Source: Clostridiaceae bacterium (GTDB lineage Bacteria; Bacillota; Clostridia; Peptostreptococcales; Tindalliaceae). Taken from it: DNA of 64,000 nt. The DNA lies in contig JAABSW010000001.1 in NCBI GenBank assembly GCA_011390155.1, positions 246,953-310,952 on the forward strand, in the 5' to 3' direction. Below, piece after piece: positions 1 through 6,828 of the stretch; position 1 is the stretch's first letter; every line of letters starts with the position of its first letter. Below the pieces are notes generated by a model that did no database searches, had not been told where the DNA came from, and worked only from the letters and a program-made list of their open reading frames with translations. The translations under genes were made by a program, and so were the position numbers.

Positions 1-1
1 A

Positions 2-610
2 CAATCAACTGAGTACGGCGTTGTGTATTCCCAGGAAGAAATCAGTAAACTTGCAGTTTTTGCCCACGACAATAACATGCATCTGCACATGGATGGAGCC
101 AGAATTTCTAACGCAGCAGCTGCACTAAATTTACCCTTAAGAGCCTTCACAAGTGAATGTGGAGTGGATTTACTGTCATTGGGAGCGACAAAAAATGGTC
201 TTATGTTTGGCGAAGCGGTAGTGTTTTTAAATGAAGCTTTAGATAAATGTTATCCTTATGTCAGAAAGCAAGGGATGCAATTGCATTCTAAAATGAGATT
301 TATCGCAGCACAATTTGAGGAAATGTTTGGAACAGATAGGTGGTTAAATAATGCCACGCACGCAAATAACATGGCCCAACGCCTGGTGAGGGGGATCGAA
401 AAACATCCTCAAATTACCATCACACAAAAGGTTCAATGTAATGCCATTTTTGCAATATTACCTGAAAGTATGATTCCTGATTTGCAGAGCTTATTTCATT
501 TTTATGTTTGGGATGAGTCAAAGGGAGAAGTAAGGTTAATGACTTCCTTTCAAACGACCCAGCAGGAAGTGGATCACTTTGTTGATGCTATAAACAGGCT
601 GATGCAATAG
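2..610 (+). CDS. ltaE: Low-specificity L-threonine aldolase (C-terminal part)
   Basis: The reading frame is open to the left edge, so the true start lies outside the window and only the last 200 or so residues are present. The family is PLP-dependent (beta-eliminating lyase fold, cytosolic) and cleaves L-threonine or L-allo-threonine to glycine and acetaldehyde. Visible hallmarks are the segment HLHMDGARISNAA, whose Asp contacts the PLP ring, and the PLP-lysine motif LGATKNGLMFGEAVVF. The C-terminal small domain (VWDESKGEVRLMTSFQTT) follows as in family members. The gene ends shortly before a small unrelated ORF. The family assignment is firm; substrate stereospecificity cannot be read from the sequence. 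Confidence 0.88.
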   Translation, partial: QSTEYGVVYSQEEISKLAVFAHDNNMHLHMDGARISNAAAALNLPLRAFTSECGVDLLSLGATKNGLMFGEAVVFLNEALDKCYPYVRKQGMQLHSKMRFIAAQFEEMFGTDRWLNNATHANNMAQRLVRGIEKHPQITITQKVQCNAIFAILPESMIPDLQSLFHFYVWDESKGEVRLMTSFQTTQQEVDHFVDAINRLMQ

Positions 611-694
611 TTGCAAAGCAGTCCTCTGATTATTTTCTTTCTTTCTTGGGTAAACATAAATACTCCCGTTGGTTGGAATGAAAGGATGGTTCCT

Positions 695-952
695 ATGAAC
701 ACTGAAGCATTTGAATCATATTTAAAGAAAGAAAAGCTCATGACTGACCATGAAGCCAGAGAAGTTATATCGAGAATCAGATGGATTGAAACAACTTTTA
801 ACATCAGTCTTGATAAAATGTTTAACGAAGGTGAAGATTTGGATGAGATAAAAATAACAATAATGGATGTTGTTGTAGCTGAAGATAAGGCAAATCTGTT
901 TTATGAAGCTATTTGTTTATACCAAACCTTCTCAAAAATACATTGTCAGTAA
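695..952 (+). CDS. Hypothetical protein, 85 aa
   Basis: This is a small acidic, probably helical protein of unknown function. The frame is open further upstream, but the AAAGG at 681-685 sits too close to the ATG at 686, so the ATG at 695 (MNTEAFESYLKK) is preferred. No signal peptide, membrane segment or metal-binding motif is visible. It lies between the threonine aldolase gene and a membrane-anchored protein with short gaps, so co-transcription is possible. I do not recognise a family. That it is a real gene is supported by the ribosome binding site and the lack of any competing frame. Confidence 0.6.
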   Translation: MNTEAFESYLKKEKLMTDHEAREVISRIRWIETTFNISLDKMFNEGEDLDEIKITIMDVVVAEDKANLFYEAICLYQTFSKIHCQ

Positions 953-967
953 AGGTGGACAGGATAC

Positions 968-1864
968 ATGGACATATTGACTATCGTGGGGTTTGCCATT
1001 GCAGGTTTTGTTTTGGTGCTCTCTATAATATTTATGGTAGGATTTAAAACTAAAGTACCTGATGCAGAAAGCGCGTTTGAGATAGAACCCATTAAATATG
1101 AACAATGGAAGGAAGACATTCCTACATTAATCATTAAACATTATGAATCCATCTATGAGATTGCTGGTATGCCTGTGATTAAAACCGTGATGTTTAAAGG
1201 AAAAGCAAAATATAAAATATCTAATCTTTGGATGCCGGTCATTTATCATACCTGGATCGAGAATGGAACGGGATTTCTTCGCGAACTTGATTTTTATTGG
1301 TATGGAAAAACCATCTTAAAAGGTGTAGATTTCTGGATTAATGGAGTTGGAGCCCTACAAGTAAATGGTGTTATTCGAATGAATGAAGCTGGAAATAATG
1401 TCACGAAAAGTCAATATATAAATTTTTTAGCCGAAAGTTTGCTTCTTGGCATTTTCGATTTTTCAAAAGAGCAGTTTACATGGAATACTCTAAATGAAAA
1501 TACTGTCCGTCTAACATGGCCCTCCCGTGATGATAAGACCCAAGATGTTCATACCATAGACATTCACTTCGATGATAGAACAGGACGAATTAATTATATT
1601 TCTTCACAGCGTTACCGGGGACAACAGGAAAACAAACAGATACAATGGACACTAGGAGTAAAAAAATGGGATAAAAAGCAGGGGATGTGGGTTCCTCAGT
1701 ACCATGCTAAGTGGGAAGATCAAAAGAAACCGTGGTGTCATTATTCAATACACAGTGTGTCTATAAATACAGCCCCAAGAGCAGTAGCAGAAGCTATTTC
1801 CAAAATTCATACCAGTAAATACAAAAAAGAAAAGGAGATAAAAAAACACAATAATAGAATTTGA
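968..1864 (+). CDS. Membrane-anchored hypothetical protein, DUF6544-like
   Basis: The 298-residue protein has one N-terminal membrane segment (about residues 4-24), then a soluble domain rich in Trp and beta-strand-like stretches, and a Lys-rich C-terminal tail. The ribosome binding site AAAGGTGG at 951-958 supports the ATG. The central arrangement (a region like FKGKAKYKISNLWMPV, then FYWYGKTILKGVDFWINGVGALQVNG, then a FLAESLLLGIF segment) resembles the DUF6544 layout as I remember it, in which a W-P motif follows a 'gRD-y-G-G' motif. That similarity is from memory and is only suggestive. Function is unknown, and neighbours (a small ORF and dcd) give no clue. Confidence 0.6.
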   Translation: MDILTIVGFAIAGFVLVLSIIFMVGFKTKVPDAESAFEIEPIKYEQWKEDIPTLIIKHYESIYEIAGMPVIKTVMFKGKAKYKISNLWMPVIYHTWIENGTGFLRELDFYWYGKTILKGVDFWINGVGALQVNGVIRMNEAGNNVTKSQYINFLAESLLLGIFDFSKEQFTWNTLNENTVRLTWPSRDDKTQDVHTIDIHFDDRTGRINYISSQRYRGQQENKQIQWTLGVKKWDKKQGMWVPQYHAKWEDQKKPWCHYSIHSVSINTAPRAVAEAISKIHTSKYKKEKEIKKHNNRI

Positions 1865-1942
1865 AAGTCAGAAATAATATGTTCTTCTATTAGTAGATAG
1901 ATTGATAAATAACAAACAAGGCGACGAAAAGAAGAAAAGGGG

Positions 1943-2467
1943 ATGCCTGTGATTTTATCAGGAAAGGAAATCAAGAACAGACTGGGTAAGGACATATTCA
2001 TTGAACCGTTTCAAGAAAGCAGATTAAACCCTAACAGTTATAACTTAACATTGAACAATGAACTGTTGGTTTATGATGCTCCTGAACTTGACATGAAAGT
2101 GAGCAATAAAACAAAGAAAATAACAATTCCTGAAGAAGGACTTGTTTTAGATCCTGGACAGTTATACCTTGGAAGGATTAATGAGCATACAAAAACCTAC
2201 AATCTTGTTCCCATGCTGGAAGGACGGTCCTCAATCGGCAGACTGGGGTTGTTTATACATGTCACCGCCGGTTTTGGCGATGTTGGTTTTTGTGGATATT
2301 GGACGCTGGAAATATTTTGTATACACCCAATTAAAATATACGCAGGTGTAGAGATATGCCAGATTTATTACCATACCATTGAAGGCGAGCATGAACCCTA
2401 TAACAATGGAAAGTATCAAAATAATCAGGGCATTCAATCCAGCATGTTGTTCAAAGATTTTAAGTAA
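1943..2467 (+). CDS. dcd: dCTP deaminase
   Basis: The 174-residue enzyme deaminates dCTP to dUTP (or directly to dUMP in bifunctional members) in pyrimidine deoxynucleotide synthesis and folds as a trimeric dUTPase-like beta barrel. Hallmarks seen are the N-terminal LNPNSYNLTL stretch, the motif LEGRSSIGRLGLFIH with the phosphate-binding Arg and Ser, and GFGDVGFCGYWTLE, whose final Glu corresponds to the catalytic general base. The start follows an AAAAGGGG ribosome binding site at about 1935-1942. Whether it is mono- or bifunctional cannot be decided from the sequence. The length fits the family. Confidence 0.92.
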   Translation: MPVILSGKEIKNRLGKDIFIEPFQESRLNPNSYNLTLNNELLVYDAPELDMKVSNKTKKITIPEEGLVLDPGQLYLGRINEHTKTYNLVPMLEGRSSIGRLGLFIHVTAGFGDVGFCGYWTLEIFCIHPIKIYAGVEICQIYYHTIEGEHEPYNNGKYQNNQGIQSSMLFKDFK

Positions 2468-2581
2468 AAATCCTTGAAGTGACTGGAAATTGTTGTCCCA
2501 ATAAGCTGGTTGATATTACGTAGGAAGGGTATGCATTTTATGTGGCAGGTTGATGTGCGAAAATAAATTGGAGGGATTGGT

Positions 2582-3049
2582 ATGGGAGAAGAACTGAGAG
2601 CTAAAGATATAATGACAAAAGATGTTATCACTGTAAAAAGAGATCATACGGTAAACCAGGTTATTGAAATATTAATGAATAAGAACATTAGCGGGGTTCC
2701 AGTCGTTAACGATGAAGATCAAGTAATAGGTATCGTTACGGAAGGCGACTTGATATACAGAAGTAAGAAATTGGAAATTCCGAGGTATTTTACCATACTG
2801 GATAGTTATATTTTTTTGGATAATACAAAAAAAATGGAAGAGCAAATACGTAAAATGGTCGGTTATCGAGTGGAAGACATCATGACGAAGGATGTTATTG
2901 TTGTCAACGAGGAAGATACGTTGGAAGAAATTGCAACAATTATGACAAAGAAAAGCGTTAACAGGGTACCTGTGGTTGCAGATGACAGACTGGTGGGAAT
3001 CGTAACCCGAAGGGATATCATACGTGCGTACGCATCAGGCATGGAATAA
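2582..3049 (+). CDS. Tandem CBS-domain protein
   Basis: The 155 residues consist almost wholly of two CBS motifs: residues about 8-62 (RAKDIMTKDVITV through GIVTEGDLIYR) and about 96-152 (RVEDIMTKDVIVV through GIVTRRDIIRA), joined by a helical linker. CBS pairs (Bateman modules) bind adenine nucleotides such as AMP, ATP or SAM and act as energy or ionic sensors. The protein has no catalytic domain, so it is probably a free-standing regulator of an unknown partner. The start follows TTGGAGGGATTGG at 2568-2580. A good terminator follows at 3070. Confidence 0.88.
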   Translation: MGEELRAKDIMTKDVITVKRDHTVNQVIEILMNKNISGVPVVNDEDQVIGIVTEGDLIYRSKKLEIPRYFTILDSYIFLDNTKKMEEQIRKMVGYRVEDIMTKDVIVVNEEDTLEEIATIMTKKSVNRVPVVADDRLVGIVTRRDIIRAYASGME

Positions 3050-3069
3050 TAAAAATACATTTAAAAAAT

Positions 3070-3108
3070 ATGGCTACTGGAATAGAATCTTTCCGGTAGC
3101 TATTTTGT
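3070..3108 (+). terminator. Intrinsic terminator after the CBS gene
   Basis: A 13-bp stem, 3070-3082 with 3091-3103 (two G-T wobbles), closes an 8-base loop and is followed by a T-rich tail at 3103-3110. It separates the dcd/CBS region from the membrane-protein cluster. Confidence 0.75.
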
Positions 3109-3177
3109 TTGCTTTAAAGTTAGAAAATTAACAATATAGATTCAATAAAATTAATGTAAATGAAATACAGAAATCAC

Positions 3178-3206
3178 TAGACAAAATTTTAACGAAGTAG
3201 TAAAAT
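3178..3206 (+). promoter_or_regulatory. Candidate sigma-A promoter for the membrane-protein trio
   Basis: TAGACA at 3178-3183 and TAAAAT at 3201-3206 are separated by 17 bases, 37 bases upstream of the small membrane ORF at 3243. Each box has one mismatch to consensus. Confidence 0.55.
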
Positions 3207-3242
3207 ATAAATAGATGAAAGTGTATGCGAGGAGGAGTAATG

Positions 3243-3407
3243 ATGAATAGAAAAGTTGGAGGATTTATTCTTTTTGCAGCTACAAGCATGTCGTTTCTTG
3301 GTGCAGCAATTATTAGACAGGATCATCTTTCATATACGGTCCTTGCAGTGATTTTGGTTTTTTTGGCTTTGGCAGGTTTGAAGAATCATTTTAAAGAATT
3401 AAGGTAA
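3243..3407 (+). CDS. Small membrane protein, 54 aa
   Basis: Two hydrophobic helices (about residues 6-22 and 31-46) end in a basic tail, KNHFKELR. The ATG at 3225 precedes the ribosome binding site GAGGAGGAG (3229-3237), so translation must start at 3240 or, with better spacing, at 3243. The gene is the first of three small membrane-protein genes with 13-15 base gaps, each with its own AGGAGG-type site, so it looks like the head of an operon. I do not recognise the family. It lies shortly upstream of the Mrp antiporter cluster but is separated from it by a terminator. Confidence 0.65.
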   Translation: MNRKVGGFILFAATSMSFLGAAIIRQDHLSYTVLAVILVFLALAGLKNHFKELR

Positions 3408-3420
3408 CAGGAGGGAAACG

Positions 3421-3777
3421 ATGGTAAACAAAGATAAGTTAAAAATGATGATATGTGCTATAGCTGGCGTAATGATCACCTGGTTTATTAACCATCAAAT
3501 GGGATATGGCCCAATCATTGCAAACGGAATGGTTGGTGTTGTGGCAGGAGCTTTATTACCAGGTCCGTTGGCAGGAGTAGTGTACACTGCATCTTTTGTA
3601 GGCATGTCAGGCCTGGGTGTTATTCCCTCTCTTCTAGCTTCACTAATGGGTGGAGTTGTGGTGGGCACTGTCATTATTTATACACCTGAAATATACGCTG
3701 GTATTGGTGGGAAGGGCGGAACAACAGCCGCGGTATCAGGTCAAATTACCCGTGCAATTATAAACATCATCACATAG
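3421..3777 (+). CDS. Uncharacterised membrane protein A (paralogue of the next gene)
   Basis: The protein has 118 residues and three to four predicted membrane segments with many small residues (Gly, Ala). A diagnostic C-terminal motif reads G-x-GG-[KR]-x-G-T-x-AA-[VI]-S (here GIGGKGGTTAAVSG). The start follows AACAGGAGGGAAACG. The next gene encodes a protein that aligns without gaps over about 47 residues ahead of this motif and shares the motif itself, so the two are ancient tandem duplicates. The glycine-rich composition recalls channel- or transporter-like helix packing, but no known family is recognised and no substrate can be inferred. Confidence 0.75.
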   Translation: MVNKDKLKMMICAIAGVMITWFINHQMGYGPIIANGMVGVVAGALLPGPLAGVVYTASFVGMSGLGVIPSLLASLMGGVVVGTVIIYTPEIYAGIGGKGGTTAAVSGQITRAIINIIT

Positions 3778-3792
3778 AACAGGAGGGGTAGA

Positions 3793-4200
3793 ATGGATCA
3801 GTTAACAATGGTTCTGGTAGCTGTTGTTGCAGCTGTTGCAGCTTATTCAATATCCATAGAAATGGGAAAAGGTGGCGTTTTTGGATCAGCGGTGGTTACG
3901 TTGATTGCAGGTGTGTTGTTTAGGTATCTGGAAACAGAAGGTATTATAACGATTACTGGATTAGCAGTTGTAGCAACAACTGCAGGGTATGCGGGAATGG
4001 CAGCCCAAAAGAACATAGCGAATGTGAAGGAAATGGCAATCGTAGGATTAATTACGGGTATTCTGTATATTGCAGGTGCCAATGCCTTTGTTGGTGTGGG
4101 TGGCAGATTGGGAACAATTGCAGCAATCTCTTGTTTTTCTTGGGTTGGGTTCAAATCTATCACTGGCTTTTCAATCCAATCTGCTAAAACCAGATACTAG
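3793..4200 (+). CDS. Uncharacterised membrane protein B (paralogue of the previous gene)
   Basis: The protein has 135 residues and about four hydrophobic helices. The motif GVGGRLGTIAAIS matches the C-terminal motif of the preceding protein, and an N-terminal MGKGGVFGS...IAGVLF stretch matches MGYGPIIAN...VAGALL there. It has an extra 20-residue C-terminal tail ending KTRY. The start follows CAGGAGGGGTAGA. The adjacent paralogous pair suggests a heteromeric membrane complex, possibly with the 54-residue protein upstream; this is inference. A terminator at 4241 ends the operon. Confidence 0.75.
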   Translation: MDQLTMVLVAVVAAVAAYSISIEMGKGGVFGSAVVTLIAGVLFRYLETEGIITITGLAVVATTAGYAGMAAQKNIANVKEMAIVGLITGILYIAGANAFVGVGGRLGTIAAISCFSWVGFKSITGFSIQSAKTRY

Positions 4201-4240
4201 GCAACTCGACATTAAGTAATAAAACAATCAGATTTTCTAT

Positions 4241-4274
4241 AGGTTTTCCTTTCATAGGGAGAACCTTTTTCTTT
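4241..4274 (+). terminator. Intrinsic terminator before the Mrp cluster
   Basis: A 10-bp stem (4241-4250 with 4257-4266, two G-T wobbles) with a 6-base loop is followed by a T-rich tract at 4266-4275. It ends the three-gene membrane operon. Confidence 0.75.
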
Positions 4275-4302
4275 TGTACAGAGGGATTTCGTATGTTATA
4301 CT
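4274..4302 (+). promoter_or_regulatory. Candidate sigma-A promoter of the Mrp cluster
   Basis: TTGTAC at 4274-4279 and TATACT at 4297-4302 are 17 bases apart, and a TG at 4294-4295 gives an extended -10. It overlaps the tail of the preceding terminator and lies about 55 bases before mrpE. Confidence 0.6.
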
Positions 4303-4357
4303 GTAGTGGTATAAATGGTTCGATCTATAACTTAGAAGATAGATAGAGGTGATACTT

Positions 4358-4864
4358 TTGAGAATGTATAAAAACATCACAAGTAAAAAGATGGCGATTC
4401 CGTTCCTGTTGTTGTTGTCTTTCTGGCTTGTTCTGACACCAAACATAACAGTGGAATCGATTATAATAGGTATGATTGTATCCGCACTGGTAGTGTTATA
4501 CTCCCAGAATTTGTTATTTGAAAAACAAGAGATTCCTATCTATAAGATGGCAAATTTTATCAATATGATCAAATTTATTGGAGTGCTCATTGTTGAAGTA
4601 TTCAAGGCAAATATTGACGTTGCCAAAATAGTCTTAAACCCTTCTTTGCCAATCCAGCCTCATTTCATAAAAGTGCCCATGATGTTGAAGAACGATTTCA
4701 ACAAAGTAATTTACGGTAATTCAGTCACGTTAACACCGGGTACATTGACTGTTGATATCACGGAGGATGCATTCATTATCCACGCCTTGACAAATGATGC
4801 GGCAGAGGCCATGGAGAACAGTTTTATTGAGCAATGGATTATCAAACAGGAGGACGAACAATGA
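4358..4864 (+). CDS. mrpE: Mrp antiporter subunit MrpE (MnhE)
   Basis: This is the small membrane subunit E of the cation/proton antiporter, equivalent to MbhA of archaeal membrane-bound hydrogenases. The hydrophobic N-terminal half (LLLSFWLVLTPNITVESIIIG) and the cytosolic C-terminal half with NSVTLTPGTLTVDI are typical of MrpE. Start choice is between TTG at 4358, well placed after AGAGGTGAT (4346-4354), and ATG at 4364; TTG is preferred. Its stop overlaps the mrpF start (ATGA), so translation of the two is likely coupled. It heads a continuous run of ten antiporter genes. Confidence 0.88.
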   Translation: MRMYKNITSKKMAIPFLLLLSFWLVLTPNITVESIIIGMIVSALVVLYSQNLLFEKQEIPIYKMANFINMIKFIGVLIVEVFKANIDVAKIVLNPSLPIQPHFIKVPMMLKNDFNKVIYGNSVTLTPGTLTVDITEDAFIIHALTNDAAEAMENSFIEQWIIKQEDEQ

Positions 4865-5127
4865 TGATAGCTGCATTTACGGCAACGTTAATTTTCTTGG
4901 CATTATTGACTTTTTTCTCTCTGTATCGAGCGTATTCGGGTCCCAGTGCTGCAGACAGGGTTGTTGCAATAAACGTGTTGACAACAAAAATTGCCATGCT
5001 TATTGTACTCTTATCCATGATTACCGGACAGGAAATATTTGTTGACGTTGCGTTGATCTATGCAATGATGGGCTTTATTGCCACAATATGTGTATCAAAG
5101 TACATAGAAAAAGGAAAGCTGTTTTAA
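4861..5127 (+). CDS. mrpF: Mrp antiporter subunit MrpF
   Basis: The 88-residue protein has three membrane helices. The family signature RAYSGPSAADRVVAINVLTT is clear, as is the C-terminal ALIYAMMGFIATICVSKY. MrpF belongs to the group of small subunits needed for assembly of the Mrp sodium/proton antiporter and matches MbhB of archaeal complexes. The start overlaps the mrpE stop in ATGA and follows AGGAGGACGAAC. A 39-base gap leads to mrpG. Confidence 0.92.
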   Translation: MMIAAFTATLIFLALLTFFSLYRAYSGPSAADRVVAINVLTTKIAMLIVLLSMITGQEIFVDVALIYAMMGFIATICVSKYIEKGKLF

Positions 5128-5166
5128 TGTTTCTGTCATTGCAAATGAATTTGAAGGAGAGATAAA

Positions 5167-5481
5167 ATGCTTATAAACGGCGTGGCAATTATTATGCTCA
5201 TTGGAGGTGCCTTTTTTTTCCTTGTTGGGACAATTGGGTTGATCAGATTGCCGGATGCTTTTACAAGAATGCACGCCACAACCAAGTGTGACACATTGGG
5301 TGCTGGTATGATTTTAGTTTCATTAATGATCAACCAAGGTTTTCACATGATTAGTGTGAAGCTTTTCATTATTTTATTGTTTATCTTGGTTACTAACCCG
5401 ACAGCAGCCCATATCATAGCGAAAGCCGCTTACAATTCACAACATATGCCCACCGACGTTGATTCATCAATTAAGGAGTGA
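5167..5481 (+). CDS. mrpG: Mrp antiporter subunit MrpG
   Basis: The 104-residue protein has three membrane helices and the conserved string GLIRLPDAFTRMHATTKCDTLG, diagnostic of the MrpG/PhaG/MbhC family. It is preceded by AAGGAGAGATAA. MrpG is a structural subunit of the antiporter. The C-terminal NPTAAHIIAKAAY is also typical. Four bases separate it from the next gene. Confidence 0.92.
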   Translation: MLINGVAIIMLIGGAFFFLVGTIGLIRLPDAFTRMHATTKCDTLGAGMILVSLMINQGFHMISVKLFIILLFILVTNPTAAHIIAKAAYNSQHMPTDVDSSIKE

Positions 5482-5485
5482 TTGT

Positions 5486-5725
5486 ATGCAGATACTCAAT
5501 GTTATCCTTATTCTATTCTTAATTCTCTGTGCCCTTGCAGTTGAAAGAACAAAAGACTTGTTAAGTGCAGTGATCATTTTTGCAGCTTATAGTCTGGTGA
5601 TGGCCGTGCTGTGGTTGTTGCTCAGATCTCCGGATGTGGCTATGACCGAAGCTGCAATCGGTGCAGGTGTAACAACAATTATGTTTGTTGCGGTAATCAG
5701 CAGAACCAGGAGGATGGAAAAATGA
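5486..5725 (+). CDS. MbhD-like (DUF4040) antiporter subunit
   Basis: The 79-residue hydrophobic protein corresponds to the MbhD/DUF4040 module. In Bacillus-type Mrp systems this module is fused to the C-terminus of MrpA; in archaeal Mbh complexes it is a separate subunit. The conserved core is RSPDVAMTEAAIGAGVTT, with a membrane-embedded Glu and Asp thought to lie on a proton path. ATG at 5486 follows AAGGAGTG (5473-5480). Its end overlaps the next start in ATGA. Standing alone here, it marks the split-MrpA organisation of the cluster. Confidence 0.85.
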   Translation: MQILNVILILFLILCALAVERTKDLLSAVIIFAAYSLVMAVLWLLLRSPDVAMTEAAIGAGVTTIMFVAVISRTRRMEK

Positions 5726-6030
5726 AAAACATCTTAGTTTTTATTGCTTTGGGGGGACTACTATTTGTTATGATATTCAGTTACGCTGAAATGCCTCCCA
5801 TGGGAGATGTGGGTAATCCTTCTTATAATGAGGTGGCACATCATTATTTAACACAAAGCTTAGAAGAAACAAAAGCACCAAATGTGATTGCTAATATCAT
5901 AACAGATTACCGTGCAATTGATACATTAGGCGAAGCCACAGTACTCTTTACATCGATTGCAGCAGTGCTGACAGTTCTGGCAGGTAAAGAAAAGAAGAAG
6001 CAAGAGGAGGGAGAGATGCGTCATGGATGA
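5722..6030 (+). CDS. MbhE-like antiporter subunit
   Basis: The 102-residue protein has two membrane helices. The motif NVIANIITDYRAIDTLGEATVLF matches (in pieces) the 'DyRgxDTlGE' signature of MbhE and of the extreme C-terminus of MrpA. The start ATG overlaps the previous stop and its own end overlaps mrpB by 8 bases. The tail KEKKKQEEGEMRHG carries the ribosome binding site of mrpB within its coding sequence. As with the preceding gene, the archaeal Mbh equivalent is separate while the Bacillus equivalent is fused to MrpA. Confidence 0.85.
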   Translation: MKNILVFIALGGLLFVMIFSYAEMPPMGDVGNPSYNEVAHHYLTQSLEETKAPNVIANIITDYRAIDTLGEATVLFTSIAAVLTVLAGKEKKKQEEGEMRHG

Positions 6031-6448
6031 TTTGATTGTTAAATACATCAGCCGATTGATCATTCCCTTCATTCAACTCTATGGTATTTTTGTTATCTTT
6101 CATGGCCACTTATCGCCAGGTGGCGGGTTTCCTGGTGGAGCAATATTGGGTGCCAGCATAATACTATACACCTTAGCTTTTGGTGCGGAGCGGGGACATG
6201 AAAAAATGCCTCATCGTGTTTCAGAAAAATTGGAGAGCGGGGCAATCATCTGGTACATTCTTTTGGGAATGGTAGGTATTTGGACCGGCAATCAATTCTT
6301 AACAAACCAAGCTGCGGGCTTTCCCATGGGAGAAATTGGCGCAATCCTAAGCGGTGGGTTTATTCCGCTAATCACCCTGGCTATCGGACTGAAAGTTGGT
6401 AGTACAATGATCACCTTATTTCATACAATGATCAAGGAGGAACAATGA
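6023..6448 (+). CDS. mrpB: Mrp antiporter subunit MrpB
   Basis: The 141-residue protein has four membrane helices. Conserved MrpB/MbhF features are the N-terminal PFIQLYGIFVIFHGHLSPGG followed by GFPGGAILG, and the C-terminal GGFIPLITLAIGLKVG. The ATG lies inside the preceding gene after AGGAGGGAGAGATGCG, showing tight translational coupling. It overlaps mrpC by four bases. It is part of the small-subunit half of the antiporter. Confidence 0.92.
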   Translation: MDDLIVKYISRLIIPFIQLYGIFVIFHGHLSPGGGFPGGAILGASIILYTLAFGAERGHEKMPHRVSEKLESGAIIWYILLGMVGIWTGNQFLTNQAAGFPMGEIGAILSGGFIPLITLAIGLKVGSTMITLFHTMIKEEQ

Positions 6449-6828
6449 ACTTGAATGCAGCGTTTATTTATCAAAACATCAATTACGTTGGATCTTCATT
6501 TTTATTTGTGATAGGTTTATACACAGTACTGACTCATCCTAACTTGATAAAAAAAATTATTGGAATTAACATAATGGAAACCTCTGTTTTTTTATTTTTT
6601 GTCTCCATTGGTTTTATTCAGGGAGGCCAGGCACCAATTCTAAACCTGGAGGGAAAGCCTGTGCTGTATGTTAATCCTCTGCCTTCAGCCCTTATACTTA
6701 CTGGAATAGTTGTTGCTGTAAGTATAACAGTATATGCATTAAGTATGATTGTGAAAATTTACGAGGCGTATGGAACAATTGAATTGGATGAGATTATGAA
6801 GCTAAGGAGTGAAGAGGCTAATGAGTAA
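6445..6828 (+). CDS. mrpC: Mrp antiporter subunit MrpC (NuoK-like)
   Basis: The 127-residue NuoK homologue has three membrane helices. Diagnostic strings are GLYTVLTHPNLIKKIIGINIM and NPLPSALILTGIVVAVSITV, the latter being the 'DPLPQALVLTAIVI' signature of MrpC with Ser in place of Gln. The start overlaps the mrpB stop (ATGA) after CAAGGAGGAAC. The C-terminal tail overlaps the mrpD start. Confidence 0.92.
   Translation: MNLNAAFIYQNINYVGSSFLFVIGLYTVLTHPNLIKKIIGINIMETSVFLFFVSIGFIQGGQAPILNLEGKPVLYVNPLPSALILTGIVVAVSITVYALSMIVKIYEAYGTIELDEIMKLRSEEANE

Noticed and set aside
2468-2581. Structured RNA in the leader of the CBS gene
   Set aside because: The 114 bases hold no recognisable riboswitch core or convincing paired stems.
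4794-5045. Overlapping ORF in the mrpE/mrpF region and many minus-strand ORFs over real genes
   Set aside because: They lack ribosome binding sites and family motifs and lie opposite or out of frame with clear genes.
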